Assembly (NCBI RefSeq): GCF_019801145.1
Contig: NZ_JAHVJQ010000009.1
Span: 168,335-232,334, forward strand
DNA: 64,000 nt
From: Leisingera aquaemixtae
Lineage (GTDB): Bacteria > Pseudomonadota > Alphaproteobacteria > Rhodobacterales > Rhodobacteraceae
Reading direction: 5' to 3'
Part shown: positions 9,177 through 17,849 of the stretch, one piece after another
Layout: every line of letters starts with the position of its first letter
Position numbering within the stretch: position 1 is the stretch's first letter
Position numbers and translations under genes: made by a program
Notes under the pieces: generated by a model
The model's input: the letters and a program-made list of their open reading frames with translations, nothing else
Told to the model about the DNA's origin: nothing
Database searches by the model: none

Positions 9177-10094
9177 CTACCTGTAGGCTAGTCGCTTCAG
9201 AGCGCCTTCGTACAATTCAATTAGTATCTTCATGTCATCTACATCGTTAAAGAAGGCTTGGGAGTCCACTCCATTTTCAGGAGTAAGCCCGAGTTCCTTA
9301 CGCACATGTCCCAGCCTTCCTTTCCCAACTTGGTTTTTCCAGCCAGGGAAACCGAGAACGCAAACGCGGCGTGTGACCCTTTCCCTTTGCTCTTTGCGGA
9401 AAAAACTGCCTTTCCTCGTTACTACCCACTCGGAACGCATAACATCAATTTGGTTGTCATGAGGGTTTTCTAACCAAGCGTCGTAGCGCTTTAAGATTTT
9501 GTCGAGTTCTCTGTACGTAATGAGGTACTGTCTGCGGTCAATTTTTCTGGTGTTTTGCTTGAGCCAATGAGCCAAAAAGCGAACTTCCGGGTCGCTCCCT
9601 TTTTTCTGCAGGTCTCTGTAGCGGGAAAACTTGGAAAGACTGTTGTTTGCGACATGTACAGTCATGTCTTCAAGTTCCTTTTCAGAAACTCCAATTATCA
9701 GCCCATTCTGGTAAAGGTACTGCACAGTACTGAGGTACGCAGTTCGTTTGTTGGCGTCGTGAAATGGATGGTTCTGGATCAAGCCAAACAGCAAAGTAGC
9801 TGCTTTTTCAGGAATGGTTTGCCATTTCTGCTCACCACCAAATCCAACAAATTGACGACTCAAGGCTGACATAAGCAAGCCTGTGTCTTTGGGGCCAAAG
9901 CCTCCGACACCTTCTCCTTCCCCTTGTCTTAAGAAATAATCAACTATAGCAAAGTGTGCTCTTAGCACTTCCGAAGCCTTAAGTTCACCAGCGGAAGTAT
10001 TCTCTTCAAAGTACAATACTTCCTGCATTGAGCGGTCATACAGGAAGTGAAGCTCAGGAAGTAGTTCGTCTCTAAAGTCTAGCAATGTGACCAT
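9177..10094 (-). CDS. Doc/Fic-domain protein with C-terminal extension
   Basis: The core holds HPFHDANKRTAYLS, the Doc-type Fic motif (H-x-F-x-D-A-N-K-R). In Doc toxins the histidine and the K-R variant support phosphotransfer to EF-Tu; in Fic proteins (G-N-G-R) they support AMP transfer. At about 305 residues it is more than twice the size of a simple Doc toxin. It has a 90-residue helical N-terminal part and a 150-residue basic C-terminal part with two NPHDN/FPGWKNQVGKGRLGH segments that I do not recognise. I use the ATG at 10094; an in-frame TTG at 10208 would add 38 residues without family character. No antitoxin gene is adjacent. It is visibly AT-richer than its neighbours, suggesting recent gain between ybaK-like and uvrB. 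Confidence 0.75.
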   Translation of the reverse strand: MVTLLDFRDELLPELHFLYDRSMQEVLYFEENTSAGELKASEVLRAHFAIVDYFLRQGEGEGVGGFGPKDTGLLMSALSRQFVGFGGEQKWQTIPEKAATLLFGLIQNHPFHDANKRTAYLSTVQYLYQNGLIIGVSEKELEDMTVHVANNSLSKFSRYRDLQKKGSDPEVRFLAHWLKQNTRKIDRRQYLITYRELDKILKRYDAWLENPHDNQIDVMRSEWVVTRKGSFFRKEQRERVTRRVCVLGFPGWKNQVGKGRLGHVRKELGLTPENGVDSQAFFNDVDDMKILIELYEGALKRLAYR

Positions 10095-10227
10095 CTCATT
10101 GTGTGAGCGGTCTAAAGAAGAATTTGCACTGTGGTTGTCAAGTTGTGTTCCAGTTCGCCTGCCACTCTGACGTAGATGTCGCAGGCGTTCAGAAGCTAAA
10201 CCCTTCAATTATATAGGCTTCAACCCA

Positions 10228-12426
10228 TTACGAAAATTTCTTCTGCGATTTCCCCCGGTACGCCCGCGTCCCCGCTTTCCCCGCCGTTGACCGCCCACGC
10301 GATTTGACGGCGGCTTCGGACGCGGCCTCTACCGCCGATTGCCTTGCCAGCGGGTCGTCGGAGATAGCGAGGTCGACCGCCTCCAGCCGTTTGATCTCGT
10401 CGCGGAGCCGTGCGGCTTCTTCGAACTCCAGGTTCTCCGCCGCCTTGCGCATCTCGTCGCGCAGGCCGTTCAGATGCGCCTCCAGGTTGGCGCCGTGCAT
10501 CGGCTTGCCGATCTGGGCGGTGACGCGGTTCATGTCCACATCGCCCTCGTAAAGGCCGGCCAGAACATCCTCGACGTTTTTCTTGACCGTCTCGGGCGTG
10601 ATGCCGTGTTCGAGGTTGTAGGCGATCTGCTTTTCGCGGCGGCGGTTGGTCTCACCCAGGGCGCGCTCCATCGAGCCGGTGATCTTGTCGGCATACATGA
10701 TGACGCGGCCGTCGGCGTTGCGGGCGGCGCGGCCGATGGTCTGGATCAGCGAGGTCTCGGAGCGCAGGAAGCCCTCCTTGTCGGCGTCCAGAATGGCGAC
10801 AAGGCCGCATTCGGGGATGTCGAGCCCCTCTCGCAGGAGGTTGATGCCGATCAGCACGTCGAAGGCGCCGAGGCGCAGGTCGCGCAGGATCTCGATCCGC
10901 TCCAGCGTGTCGATGTCGGAGTGCATGTAGCGGACTTTGATGCCCTGTTCGTGCAGGTATTCGGTGAGGTCCTCGGCCATGCGTTTGGTGAGGGTGGTCA
11001 CAAGGGTGCGGAAACCGTTGGCGGTGACCTTGCGCACCTCATCCAGCAGGTCGTCGACCTGCATCGAGACGGGGCGGATTTCAACCTCCGGGTCCAGGAG
11101 GCCGGTGGGGCGGATCACCTGTTCGGTGAAAACGCCGCCCGCCTGTTCCAGCTCCCACGCGGCCGGGGTGGCGGAGACGAAGACCGACTGCGGGCGCATG
11201 GCGTCCCATTCCTCGAACTTGAGGGGCCGGTTGTCCATGCACGACGGTAGGCGGAAGCCGTGTTCGGCCAGGGTGAACTTGCGCCGGTGGTCGCCGCGGT
11301 ACATGCCGCCGATCTGCGGGACGGAGACGTGGCTTTCGTCGGCGAACACGATGGCGTTGTCGGGGATGAATTCAAAGAGGGTCGGGGGCGGCTCGCCCGG
11401 GGCGCGGCCGGTCAGGTAGCGGGAGTAGTTTTCGATGCCGTTGCAGTGGCCGGTCGCCTCCAGCATTTCGAGGTCGAAGTTGGTGCGCTGCTCCAGCCGC
11501 TGCGCCTCCAGCAGTTTGCCGTCGCCGACCAGCTGGTCGAGGCGCTGTTTCAGCTCCGTCTTGATGGAGACCACGGCCTGGTTGAGGGTCGGTTTCGGCG
11601 TCACGTAGTGGGAGTTCGCATAGACGCGGATCTGGTCGAAGGTGCCGGTCTTTTCACCGGTCAGCGGGTCGAATTCTGTGATCTGCTCCAGCTCCTCGCC
11701 GAAGAAGGAGAGTTTCCAGGCGCGGTCTTCGAGGTGGGCGGGAAAGATTTCCAGCGTGTCGCCGCGGACCCGGAAGGAGCCGCGCTGGAAGGCCTGGTCG
11801 TTGCGCTTGTACTGCTGGGCGACCAGATCGGCCATGATCTGGCGCTGGTCGTACATTTCGCCCGCTTTCAGGTCCTGGGTCATGGCGGAGTAGGTCTCGA
11901 CCGAGCCGATGCCGTAGATGCAGCTGACAGACGCGATGATGATCACGTCGTCGCGTTCGAGCAGGGCGCGGGTCGCCGAGTGGCGCATCCGGTCGATCTG
12001 CTCGTTGATCTGGCTTTCCTTCTCGATATAGGTGTCGGAGCGCGGCACATAGGCCTCCGGCTGGTAGTAGTCGTAGAAGGAGACGAAGTATTCGACCGAG
12101 TTCTCCGGGAAGAAGCCCTTGAATTCGCCGTAGAGCTGGGCCGCCAGCGTCTTGTTGGGGGCGAGGATGATCGCCGGGCGCTGGGTTTCCTCGATCACCT
12201 TGGCCATAGTGAAAGTCTTGCCGGTGCCGGTGGCGCCCAACAGCACCTGGTTGCGCTCGCCCTCCAGAACGCCCTCTGACAGTTCCTTGATCGCGGTGGG
12301 CTGGTCGCCGGCCGGATCGAAGGTGGTGTTCATGACAAAGCGCTTGCCGCCCTCCAGCTTGGGCCGCTGCTGCGGCGCGCGCTGGGTCATCATCGGCATG
12401 GTCTTGTCGGAATGGGCATAGGGCAT
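10228..12426 (-). CDS. uvrB: UvrABC excision repair helicase subunit B
   Basis: This 732-residue protein performs damage verification in nucleotide excision repair: it is loaded by UvrA, inserts a beta-hairpin into DNA, and recruits UvrC. The Walker A sequence [10 protein letters not shown] is near residue 60. The beta-hairpin region [31 protein letters not shown] is intact, and the helicase motifs [30 protein letters not shown] and the C-terminal UvrC-binding coil ([25 protein letters not shown]) are all present. Length is slightly above the E. coli protein (673), mostly through an N-terminal leader and a basic C-terminal tail. Confidence 0.98.
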   Translation of the reverse strand: MPYAHSDKTMPMMTQRAPQQRPKLEGGKRFVMNTTFDPAGDQPTAIKELSEGVLEGERNQVLLGATGTGKTFTMAKVIEETQRPAIILAPNKTLAAQLYGEFKGFFPENSVEYFVSFYDYYQPEAYVPRSDTYIEKESQINEQIDRMRHSATRALLERDDVIIIASVSCIYGIGSVETYSAMTQDLKAGEMYDQRQIMADLVAQQYKRNDQAFQRGSFRVRGDTLEIFPAHLEDRAWKLSFFGEELEQITEFDPLTGEKTGTFDQIRVYANSHYVTPKPTLNQAVVSIKTELKQRLDQLVGDGKLLEAQRLEQRTNFDLEMLEATGHCNGIENYSRYLTGRAPGEPPPTLFEFIPDNAIVFADESHVSVPQIGGMYRGDHRRKFTLAEHGFRLPSCMDNRPLKFEEWDAMRPQSVFVSATPAAWELEQAGGVFTEQVIRPTGLLDPEVEIRPVSMQVDDLLDEVRKVTANGFRTLVTTLTKRMAEDLTEYLHEQGIKVRYMHSDIDTLERIEILRDLRLGAFDVLIGINLLREGLDIPECGLVAILDADKEGFLRSETSLIQTIGRAARNADGRVIMYADKITGSMERALGETNRRREKQIAYNLEHGITPETVKKNVEDVLAGLYEGDVDMNRVTAQIGKPMHGANLEAHLNGLRDEMRKAAENLEFEEAARLRDEIKRLEAVDLAISDDPLARQSAVEAASEAAVKSRGRSTAGKAGTRAYRGKSQKKFS

Positions 12427-12513
12427 CAGGCGACTCCGTTGGCGGCTGGGGCCGATTTTGGTCTGTTTTTGTTCCGGTGCAAGGGGGCGGGGGGTGCAAT
12501 CCGGGATATGGTG

Positions 12514-12963
12514 TCAGATTTTGTCAGCAGGCGCGGGGCGCAGCAGCTTTGCCAGCAGCTCAGCCAGCCGCCGCGCCTCGCCCGGGCTGAAATGCGGGGT
12601 GACGGCCTGCTGCATGGCCGCTGAATAGACGGCCCAGATGCGGGCGCGCATGGCGGCGCCCTCCGGCGTGATCACCAGCACCTGGCCGCGGCCGTCATCG
12701 TTGCAAGTCCGGCGCGCCAGCAGGCCTGCCTTGGCCAGCCGCTCCGCCAGGCGGGAGACCCCGTATTGCGGCAGCAGCAGTTTTTCCTGCAGCTCAAAGG
12801 GGCGCAGGCCCGCATCGCCCGCGCATTCCAGCTCCCACAGCGTGTCATACCAGTCGAGCCCCGGCAGGCCCGCCTGTTTCAGCGCAGTCTCCACCGAAGC
12901 CAGGACGGATTTGTGGGCGCGGGCGAGCGGCAGCCAGACGGCGAAAGGGTCGGGTGTCTCCAT
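12514..12963 (-). CDS. MarR-family transcriptional regulator
   Basis: The 149-residue protein has the MarR winged-helix layout: a dimer helix, a recognition region (ELQEKLLLPQYGVSRLAERLAKAGLLARR), then the wing (CNDDGRGQVLVITPEGAAMRARI) with the usual 'D-G-R' turn. It is divergent from the glutathione S-transferase gene, with 85 bp between start codons, and two identical-class palindromes lie in that gap. The simplest reading is a repressor of itself and of the transferase, relieved by an electrophile or aromatic ligand. The ligand is not predictable. Confidence 0.9.
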   Translation of the reverse strand: METPDPFAVWLPLARAHKSVLASVETALKQAGLPGLDWYDTLWELECAGDAGLRPFELQEKLLLPQYGVSRLAERLAKAGLLARRTCNDDGRGQVLVITPEGAAMRARIWAVYSAAMQQAVTPHFSPGEARRLAELLAKLLRPAPADKI

Positions 12964-12976
12964 GCGGATTATTTAG

Positions 12977-12988
12977 ATGCAAGTGCAT
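12977..12988. promoter_or_regulatory. Palindromic operator 1 for the MarR regulator
   Basis: ATGCAAGTGCAT is a 5+2+5 inverted repeat (ATGCA-N2-TGCAT). A -35-like TTGACA at 12988-12993 begins at its last base, so binding would block a rightward promoter (with a TGATAT/GATATA -10 near 13014-13020) and cover the regulator's own 5' region. Confidence 0.65.
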
Positions 12989-13021
12989 TGACATGCAAGG
13001 CCGCACCCCCATTTGATATAG

Positions 13022-13033
13022 ATGCAACTGCAT
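13022..13033. promoter_or_regulatory. Palindromic operator 2 for the MarR regulator
   Basis: ATGCAACTGCAT has the same ATGCA-N2-TGCAT form as the site 45 bp upstream and lies between the presumed -10 and the transferase start at 13049. Two matched sites about four helical turns apart suit cooperative binding by a MarR dimer. Confidence 0.65.
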
Positions 13034-13048
13034 TTACATGAGGATCCC

Positions 13049-13735
13049 ATGAGCGACCTGCATCTGATCAGCCACCATCTGTGCCCCTATGTGCAGCGGG
13101 CGGTGATTGTGCTGAGCGAGAAATCCATTCCGCACCGGCGCACCAATATCGACCTGGCGGACAAGCCCGGCTGGTTCCGCGCCCTGTCGCCCACCGGCCG
13201 GGTGCCGGTGCTGGAGACCGGCGGGCGGGTGCTGTTCGAAAGCCAGGTGATTGCGGAATATCTGGATGAGACCACGCCCGGCTCTTTGCATCCAGCCGAC
13301 GCGCTGGAGCGGGCGCGGCACCGGGCCTGGATTGAATTCGGCTCGGACACGCTGGCGGCCATCGGCAAGCTCTATAATGCGCCGGATGAGGCGGCGTTTG
13401 CCGCGGCTGCGGACACCCTGCGCGGACGGCTGGAACGGATCGCGCCGGAGGTGGCGGGGCCGTTCTTTTCCGGGGACAGTTTCCACATGGTGGACGGGGT
13501 CTGGGGCACCATCTTCCGCTATTTCGACACGTTTGATGCCATCGGGGACTTTGCCTTGATGCCGACGCAGGGGTGCATGGCGGATTGGCGGGCGGCGGTT
13601 GCGGCCCGTCCGTCGGTCCGGCAGGCGCCGCCGGAGGGCTATCCGGCGCGGCTGATGGCGTTTCTTTGTGCCCGGCAATCGCATCTGGGGAGGCTGGCGC
13701 GGGCGGCCTGTGGCGGGGCTGCAAAAGCCGGATAA
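13049..13735 (+). CDS. Glutathione S-transferase family protein
   Basis: The 228-residue protein has the thioredoxin-like N-terminal domain (LHLISHHLCPYVQRAVIVLSEK, with C-P-Y as the active-site region), the cis-proline segment GRVPVLETGG and the glutathione-binding 'E-S' in LFESQVIAEYLDE, followed by an all-helical C-terminal domain. It probably conjugates or reduces electrophiles in the cytoplasm. The ATG at 13049 has a nearby GAGG; a longer frame from 13022 would start inside the operator. It is divergent from the MarR gene and probably controlled by it. Confidence 0.88.
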   Translation: MSDLHLISHHLCPYVQRAVIVLSEKSIPHRRTNIDLADKPGWFRALSPTGRVPVLETGGRVLFESQVIAEYLDETTPGSLHPADALERARHRAWIEFGSDTLAAIGKLYNAPDEAAFAAAADTLRGRLERIAPEVAGPFFSGDSFHMVDGVWGTIFRYFDTFDAIGDFALMPTQGCMADWRAAVAARPSVRQAPPEGYPARLMAFLCARQSHLGRLARAACGGAAKAG

Positions 13736-13816
13736 CCCTGTTCAAAATGCCACCTTGCCGCAGAGCCGCATCCGGCGCATAAAAGCGCTGGATTGAGACT
13801 CAAGGAGAGACAGCCC

Positions 13817-14128
13817 ATGCAAGCGCGGATTTACCGGCCGGCACGCAACGCCATGACCTCTGGCATGGCCAAGACGCGGAAATGGGTGCTGGAGTTTGCG
13901 CCTGCCTCGGCCCGCGAAGTGGACCCGCTGATGGGCTGGACCTCCTCCACGGACACCCAGGCGCAGGTCAAGCTGCGGTTCGACAGCAAGGAAGCGGCGG
14001 TGGAATATGCCGAGGACCACGGCATCGACGCGGTGGTTGTCGACCCGAAGGTGCGCAAGGCCAACATCCGCCCGGGCGGCTACGGCGACAATTTCGCCAC
14101 CAACCGCCGCGGCCCCTGGACCCACTGA
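13817..14128 (+). CDS. Complex I NDUFS4-like (ETC complex I) subunit; transposon attachment gene
   Basis: This 103-residue protein belongs to the NDUFS4/ETC_C1_NDUFA4 family. It begins [23 protein letters not shown] and continues LEFAP...[20 protein letters not shown]...[12 protein letters not shown], ending with the conserved basic NRRGPWTH. It is an accessory subunit of respiratory NADH:quinone oxidoreductase in alphaproteobacteria. The ATG at 13817 follows AAGGAGAGACAGCCC. The left end of the Tn7-like element starts eight bases after the stop codon (7-bp interval), leaving the coding sequence intact. This matches the way TnsD/TniQ proteins read the conserved end of a gene and direct insertion just beyond it. 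Confidence 0.9.
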   Translation: MQARIYRPARNAMTSGMAKTRKWVLEFAPASAREVDPLMGWTSSTDTQAQVKLRFDSKEAAVEYAEDHGIDAVVVDPKVRKANIRPGGYGDNFATNRRGPWTH

Positions 14129-14130
14129 GA

Positions 14131-14135
14131 TTGTA
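14131..14135. repeat. Target-site duplication, left copy (TTGTA)
   Basis: TTGTA at 14131-14135 abuts the left TGTAAATC terminus. The same five bases follow the right terminus at 48436-48440. Tn7-like elements make 5-bp duplications. Confidence 0.85.
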
Positions 14136-14181
14136 TGTAAATCTTGATCGAGTTCCCACCGTTTCGGTACGAGTTCTCACC
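14136..14181. repeat. Transposon left end with two TnsB-type sites
   Basis: After the TGTAAATC terminus come TGATCGAGTTCCCACC at 14145-14160 and GGTACGAGTTCTCACC at 14166-14181, spaced 21 bp apart. They share the core CGAGTTC(C/T)CACC with the right-end sites, which are in inverted orientation. Confidence 0.85.
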
Positions 14182-14612
14182 AGGATCTACATATAGGGCG
14201 CCCGGCGGGCTCCTTTTCTATATCTGGGTTGGAGCATTGTGGCCGAGGCCGAATGCATTGCGGAAACAGAGCACAGGCTCTTTCGTTTTGCTGTGCCCGC
14301 ATATTCGGGGGCCAGGTAGCTTCATGCACGGCGATGGGGGCAGCCGCCGCTTTCTGCAACAGTGAAAAGATAGAGTTTCACATCAGCCTGCTCCAAGACA
14401 GCAGGCAGCCCGAAGCGGTCATAGACTTGGTGTGACGCGGCAAGGATGCTGCCGGTGCAAAATTTTCGGGCCATCTCACCAAAAGCGGCCACTCACCGAA
14501 CCCGGCGAGCTAATGCCAATGCTGCGGACCGCTTCAGGGGGCGCGATGCGCAGAAAGCTGCCGCTGCAAAGTTGCGAACCGTATTTGCACTTCGGAACCT
14601 GACCGGCCCATT
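14136..14612 (+). repeat. 475-bp left-end region, copy A
   Basis: This block matches 48437-48913 at a constant offset of 34,301 bp with only about a dozen or so substitutions, then similarity fades. It includes the terminal sites, a GC-rich hairpin (GCGCCCGGCGGGC at 14199-14210, followed by TTTT), and non-coding sequence. No gene is supported within it. It is the newer of two left ends. Confidence 0.85.
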
Positions 14613-14718
14613 CCGGACCTTCGCCCTACCTTCAAGTTGCTGCAGGCGCAGCCCGCTTTCCGGTCATTCGCCGCGCGAGCAAAATCCGGAGATGATCGAA
14701 CTCACAGTCTGCCAGACT
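14604..14718 (+). repeat. 115-bp direct repeat, copy 1 (left of MBL cassette)
   Basis: Begins CGGCCCATTCCGGACCTTCG and matches 16334-16448 with about four substitutions. The pair flanks the metallo-beta-lactamase gene. The rest of 14719-14911 is non-coding with nothing recognised. Confidence 0.85.
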
Positions 14719-14911
14719 TAGCTGCCACCCGCTGCCAGCTCACCAAGGACAGCTAGCGCCCAAAGCAGACATGATATTTCAGCACGTAGGCGGAATGCAG
14801 ACCTTTGCAAGCTGCGCGACATGGATTGCCGCCCTCGACAAAAGATAGACTGTCACCTTAAGCTATCCCCTATCAATTTGATAGAACGCCAACACATTCC
14901 CCATGGCCTAA

Positions 14912-16192
14912 ATGAATATGAGACATAAAGTTTCTAGGGGCGCTGAGCCCAAAACGTTTATCGGTCGCGTTGAAAGCGTTGACCGTCACTCCGAAGGGAA
15001 GGCGAGCCGTTTTAGCTTTGTGATTGATGCCGTCGATGAAGGCTATGATCCGGACGGACACACGAGACCAGTTTTGGAATGGGATCATGAGAAATTTGCC
15101 CTAATCAGGGTCATGACCACTTTCAATAAGTTCGCAGCGATGGCTGGTATTTCTGAAATTGAACCTGAGAACTTGGTGGGCCAGTGGATAGCTCTTTCTT
15201 TGTTTCCCTACGGATCAGTATCTGGACCGCTCGCCCAAGTGTGTACGCTAGGAGAGGTAGGATATGACAGTGTAACGAAATACGTTGTTGGAGACATTTC
15301 TAATTTCGGAGAGGACCCAGATTTTCCTCGAACGCTCAGCGCCGCGGGGGATCCGCTGAAAAAAATTGCTTCTAGATTGGCAAAAGAGGGCCGTATTTCC
15401 CCACCGACCATTTCGAGGCATCAATGTATGGAGCTATGGCGTCAGCTTTGGATAGGGAAAGCACAACTCAAAGAAATTAGGGTTTCCGACGTTGGTCACG
15501 CAAACTTCACTACGATTTTTGATACGAACCATGAACCGGTTCTCCATTTCGATGTGGGATGGCCAGTAGGTTTCAACAAACGTACTTTGAGCGGGACGCC
15601 GCCAGCAATAGTCGCCGCTCCATTTGTGATACTGTCTCATTGGGATTGGGATCACCTTCACGGATACCATGTGTGGAAACAGCTGCAGGACAAGATCTGG
15701 GTGGCACCCATTCAAGATATGGGTCCTGGAGCATCGAAGGTGGCTCATGAGCTTCAAAAAAAAGGTAAGCTCGTCAGCCTTCCTTCGTCGAAGAAGCTTG
15801 CGAAGTGTAAGTCAATATTCTTAGGGCATTGCAACCCATCACATGCAAAGACTAAAGCAAAACGGCGAAACAACTCCGGACTGTTTCTGGGCTTGAGGCT
15901 TGCAAGTGGCCGGGTCGCACTACTTCCCGGTGATGCCGATTATCGAGGTATTTCTTGGCCTTGTACGACAGCGCCAGACCTCCTAGTCGTTTCACACCAT
16001 GGTGCCGCTGTCAGTGGTGGAGTGCAAAAGCCACAAAATCCGAACTCAACGGCCGTGATTTCGATGGGAAATGGAAATGTTTATCGACACCCCTGCCTGA
16101 AAACGCTCAAAGATCATCAAAGACTAGGTTGGAAACTTGTTTTCACATCGAAATGGAAGGGCGTACCCCGAGGGGACCGAGTGCTGAGCTGA
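14912..16192 (+). CDS. ComEC-like metallo-beta-lactamase-fold protein
   Basis: This 426-residue protein has two parts. Residues 1 to about 185 are an unrecognised beta-rich domain. From about residue 190 the ComEC/Rec2-type MBL fold follows: VSDVGHANFTTIF (like the 'D-V-G-Q-G-(D/N)' strand of ComEC), LHFDVGWP, the metal motif SHWDWDHLHGY (H-x-D-x-D-H), LLPGDADY, and LLVVSHHGAAVSGG with the H-H-G ligand. In ComEC this domain is a nuclease acting on the incoming DNA strand; here it has no membrane channel, so it may be a soluble nuclease or hydrolase. ATG at 14912 is chosen; 14918 is also possible and neither has a strong ribosome site. It is AT-richer than the core genome and flanked by 115-bp direct repeats. 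Confidence 0.75.
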   Translation: MNMRHKVSRGAEPKTFIGRVESVDRHSEGKASRFSFVIDAVDEGYDPDGHTRPVLEWDHEKFALIRVMTTFNKFAAMAGISEIEPENLVGQWIALSLFPYGSVSGPLAQVCTLGEVGYDSVTKYVVGDISNFGEDPDFPRTLSAAGDPLKKIASRLAKEGRISPPTISRHQCMELWRQLWIGKAQLKEIRVSDVGHANFTTIFDTNHEPVLHFDVGWPVGFNKRTLSGTPPAIVAAPFVILSHWDWDHLHGYHVWKQLQDKIWVAPIQDMGPGASKVAHELQKKGKLVSLPSSKKLAKCKSIFLGHCNPSHAKTKAKRRNNSGLFLGLRLASGRVALLPGDADYRGISWPCTTAPDLLVVSHHGAAVSGGVQKPQNPNSTAVISMGNGNVYRHPCLKTLKDHQRLGWKLVFTSKWKGVPRGDRVLS

Positions 16193-16615
16193 ACCCTCCC
16201 ATCGAACATTTCCCCAACCATTGTTTTGGTTTAGCTACGCCGTTTCATTTCTCACAATGCGTGCTTGGGCTCTTTACGGTCATCGGAGGCAGCGCAGCAT
16301 CCCGCCGATTAGATTCCGGCTAAGCGTTGAGGACGGCCCATTCCGGACCTTCGCCCTACCTTCACGTTGCTGCAGGCGCAGCCCGCTTTCCGGTCATTCG
16401 CTGCGCGAGCAAAATCTGGAGATGATCGAACTCACAGTCTGCCGGACTAAGTGAGCTTTCGCTGCAGCTGTGCGAATGGCGGCATTGTTATTGCAGGGCA
16501 AAGCTGTGATCTGCGCCGACGATGGTATGTTGTGCCGTAGTCTCACAAAACCACTTGGGCCTTGCATCGGTGTGTGGGAAAGTCAGGGAGAGAACACTAA
16601 TCTTGGAATACCTTG
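16193..16615. other. Intergenic gap containing a cassette-border repeat
   Basis: 423 bp between the MBL gene and the next cassette. It contains the second 115-bp repeat at 16334-16448. The rest is non-coding; no promoter can be called with confidence. Confidence 0.5.
16334..16448 (+). repeat. 115-bp direct repeat, copy 2 (right of MBL cassette)
   Basis: Matches 14604-14718 at a constant offset of 1,730 bp, ending in the CTCACAGTCTGCC segment. Its 3' half is also the best-conserved part of a repeat family seen at other cassette borders. Confidence 0.85.
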
Positions 16616-16999
16616 ATGCCGAAATACAAAGCACCTAGCCATCCGCATTGCGAAATTGAATGTGAAGGACCTGGCTACGCAACTTACGTGGAGCCGGACG
16701 GTCCATGTTTGACAGGGTGTGGCGAGACCTCAGTTGGTAGGCTCTTTGCTGATCTGGCTGAAAGAAATCGTTGGGATGCGAAATTGAAAATTACGATCGG
16801 TATGGACGCGCATGCTGTTGAGAAACTAGCATTTTTTGTTGCTGGAGCTCGGGTGTCGGAAGATGTGCGGGATTTTGCCCGCCTTATTGAACGTCGGATG
16901 TCAAACTTCAAGGACTATGACCGATACAAGTTCAATCGAACTTACAAGGCTGCTACGCCAATGAAAATTCTCAACGCGGTGTGGAGCTCTCTCAAGTGA
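16616..16999 (+). CDS. Hypothetical protein, first gene of a two-gene module
   Basis: 127 residues from the ATG at 16616. No family is recognised. The N-terminal part is cysteine- and histidine-containing (PHCEIECEGPGY, then GPCLTGCGE) and might bind a metal. The C-terminal part is helical and charged (LIERRMSNFKDYDRYKFNRTYK). It overlaps the next gene at the stop codon, so the two products are probably made together and act together. Confidence 0.6.
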   Translation: MPKYKAPSHPHCEIECEGPGYATYVEPDGPCLTGCGETSVGRLFADLAERNRWDAKLKITIGMDAHAVEKLAFFVAGARVSEDVRDFARLIERRMSNFKDYDRYKFNRTYKAATPMKILNAVWSSLK

Positions 17000-17712
17000 C
17001 GGACGGCAACGGCCTTCTGAAGTTGTTAGAGGGAAAAGTTGGCTGGGCTTTTCTGACGAAACTCAGGGACTCCATGGTTTCGAAAGCAATAAGCGCTATC
17101 ACGATTTCAACTTTCATTTTGAGTAACTCTCCAGCATTTCTTAGCTTCTTCTCCGACGGCTCACCCAAAATGATGTTAGTTCTATTTGGAGGGCTGGTTT
17201 TTCTAGGCGGCTACGTATTTTGCTTCATAAGGGCGCCGTCTGAGTTCAAAAGTGGCCGCGACATCCCAACTGTCATCGGGCAAATGTTACAGGTGTCGAC
17301 TTTTCAGTTTTTTCAAAGCCGGGTGCATCTACTAGAAGGATTGGTGGATGAAGTTTCTCAAAACTCGATCGCTGACTTGCCATTTGGACGTATCATCTAC
17401 GCCAAAGAACGATTAGCAACGAGTGCAGCTGCGGCTACAGAGCGTAACTGGTTGAACTATGCGGGAAGTGTATATGATGCCGACTTGAAATTGCGCGAGT
17501 TCGTAGATATGAAAGGAAGATTGATCTGCGCAGCACTATTTTCAGCCGGCCTTCTGCTTATCACACTCCCGACACTGATTTCTGTGACCCAAGTATTCTA
17601 TGCAACAATGCAACCTGGATACGGGGAGATCGCGATCGCTCGTTGTGTCACCGATCGATCGCCAGCCAGAGACACTGAAGTTTCTTGTACGACAACCCTT
17701 GGCAGATTCTGA
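16981..17712 (+). CDS. Predicted membrane protein, second gene of a two-gene module
   Basis: Up to 243 residues from a GTG at 16981, or 238 from the GTG at 16996 that overlaps the upstream stop as GTGA. It has probable membrane segments at AISAITISTFILSNSPAFL, MLVLFGGLVFLGGYVFCF (about residues 62-80) and ICAALFSAGLLLITLPTLIS near residue 185-205, with a helical cytoplasmic stretch between. A small soluble partner overlapping a membrane protein is a common layout for abortive-infection pairs, but no specific family is recognised. Confidence 0.6.
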   Translation: MELSQVTDGNGLLKLLEGKVGWAFLTKLRDSMVSKAISAITISTFILSNSPAFLSFFSDGSPKMMLVLFGGLVFLGGYVFCFIRAPSEFKSGRDIPTVIGQMLQVSTFQFFQSRVHLLEGLVDEVSQNSIADLPFGRIIYAKERLATSAAAATERNWLNYAGSVYDADLKLREFVDMKGRLICAALFSAGLLLITLPTLISVTQVFYATMQPGYGEIAIARCVTDRSPARDTEVSCTTTLGRF

Positions 17713-17849
17713 TCATTCTTCGTCATTTTTCTGGTCCGACATTGGATAGCGGATATTCGTGTAGGGTGCAGCATCTGGTAAAGTGGGCTCGTTGCTGCCC
17801 TTCGCTGACTTCCGCAGCCAGCAGTCCAGAAACCGCCCGGGTGACCGAC

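Noticed and set aside
14129..14140. tRNA gene as the transposon attachment site
   Set aside because: No cloverleaf or T-arm consensus is seen beside either end; the adjacent feature is a protein gene.
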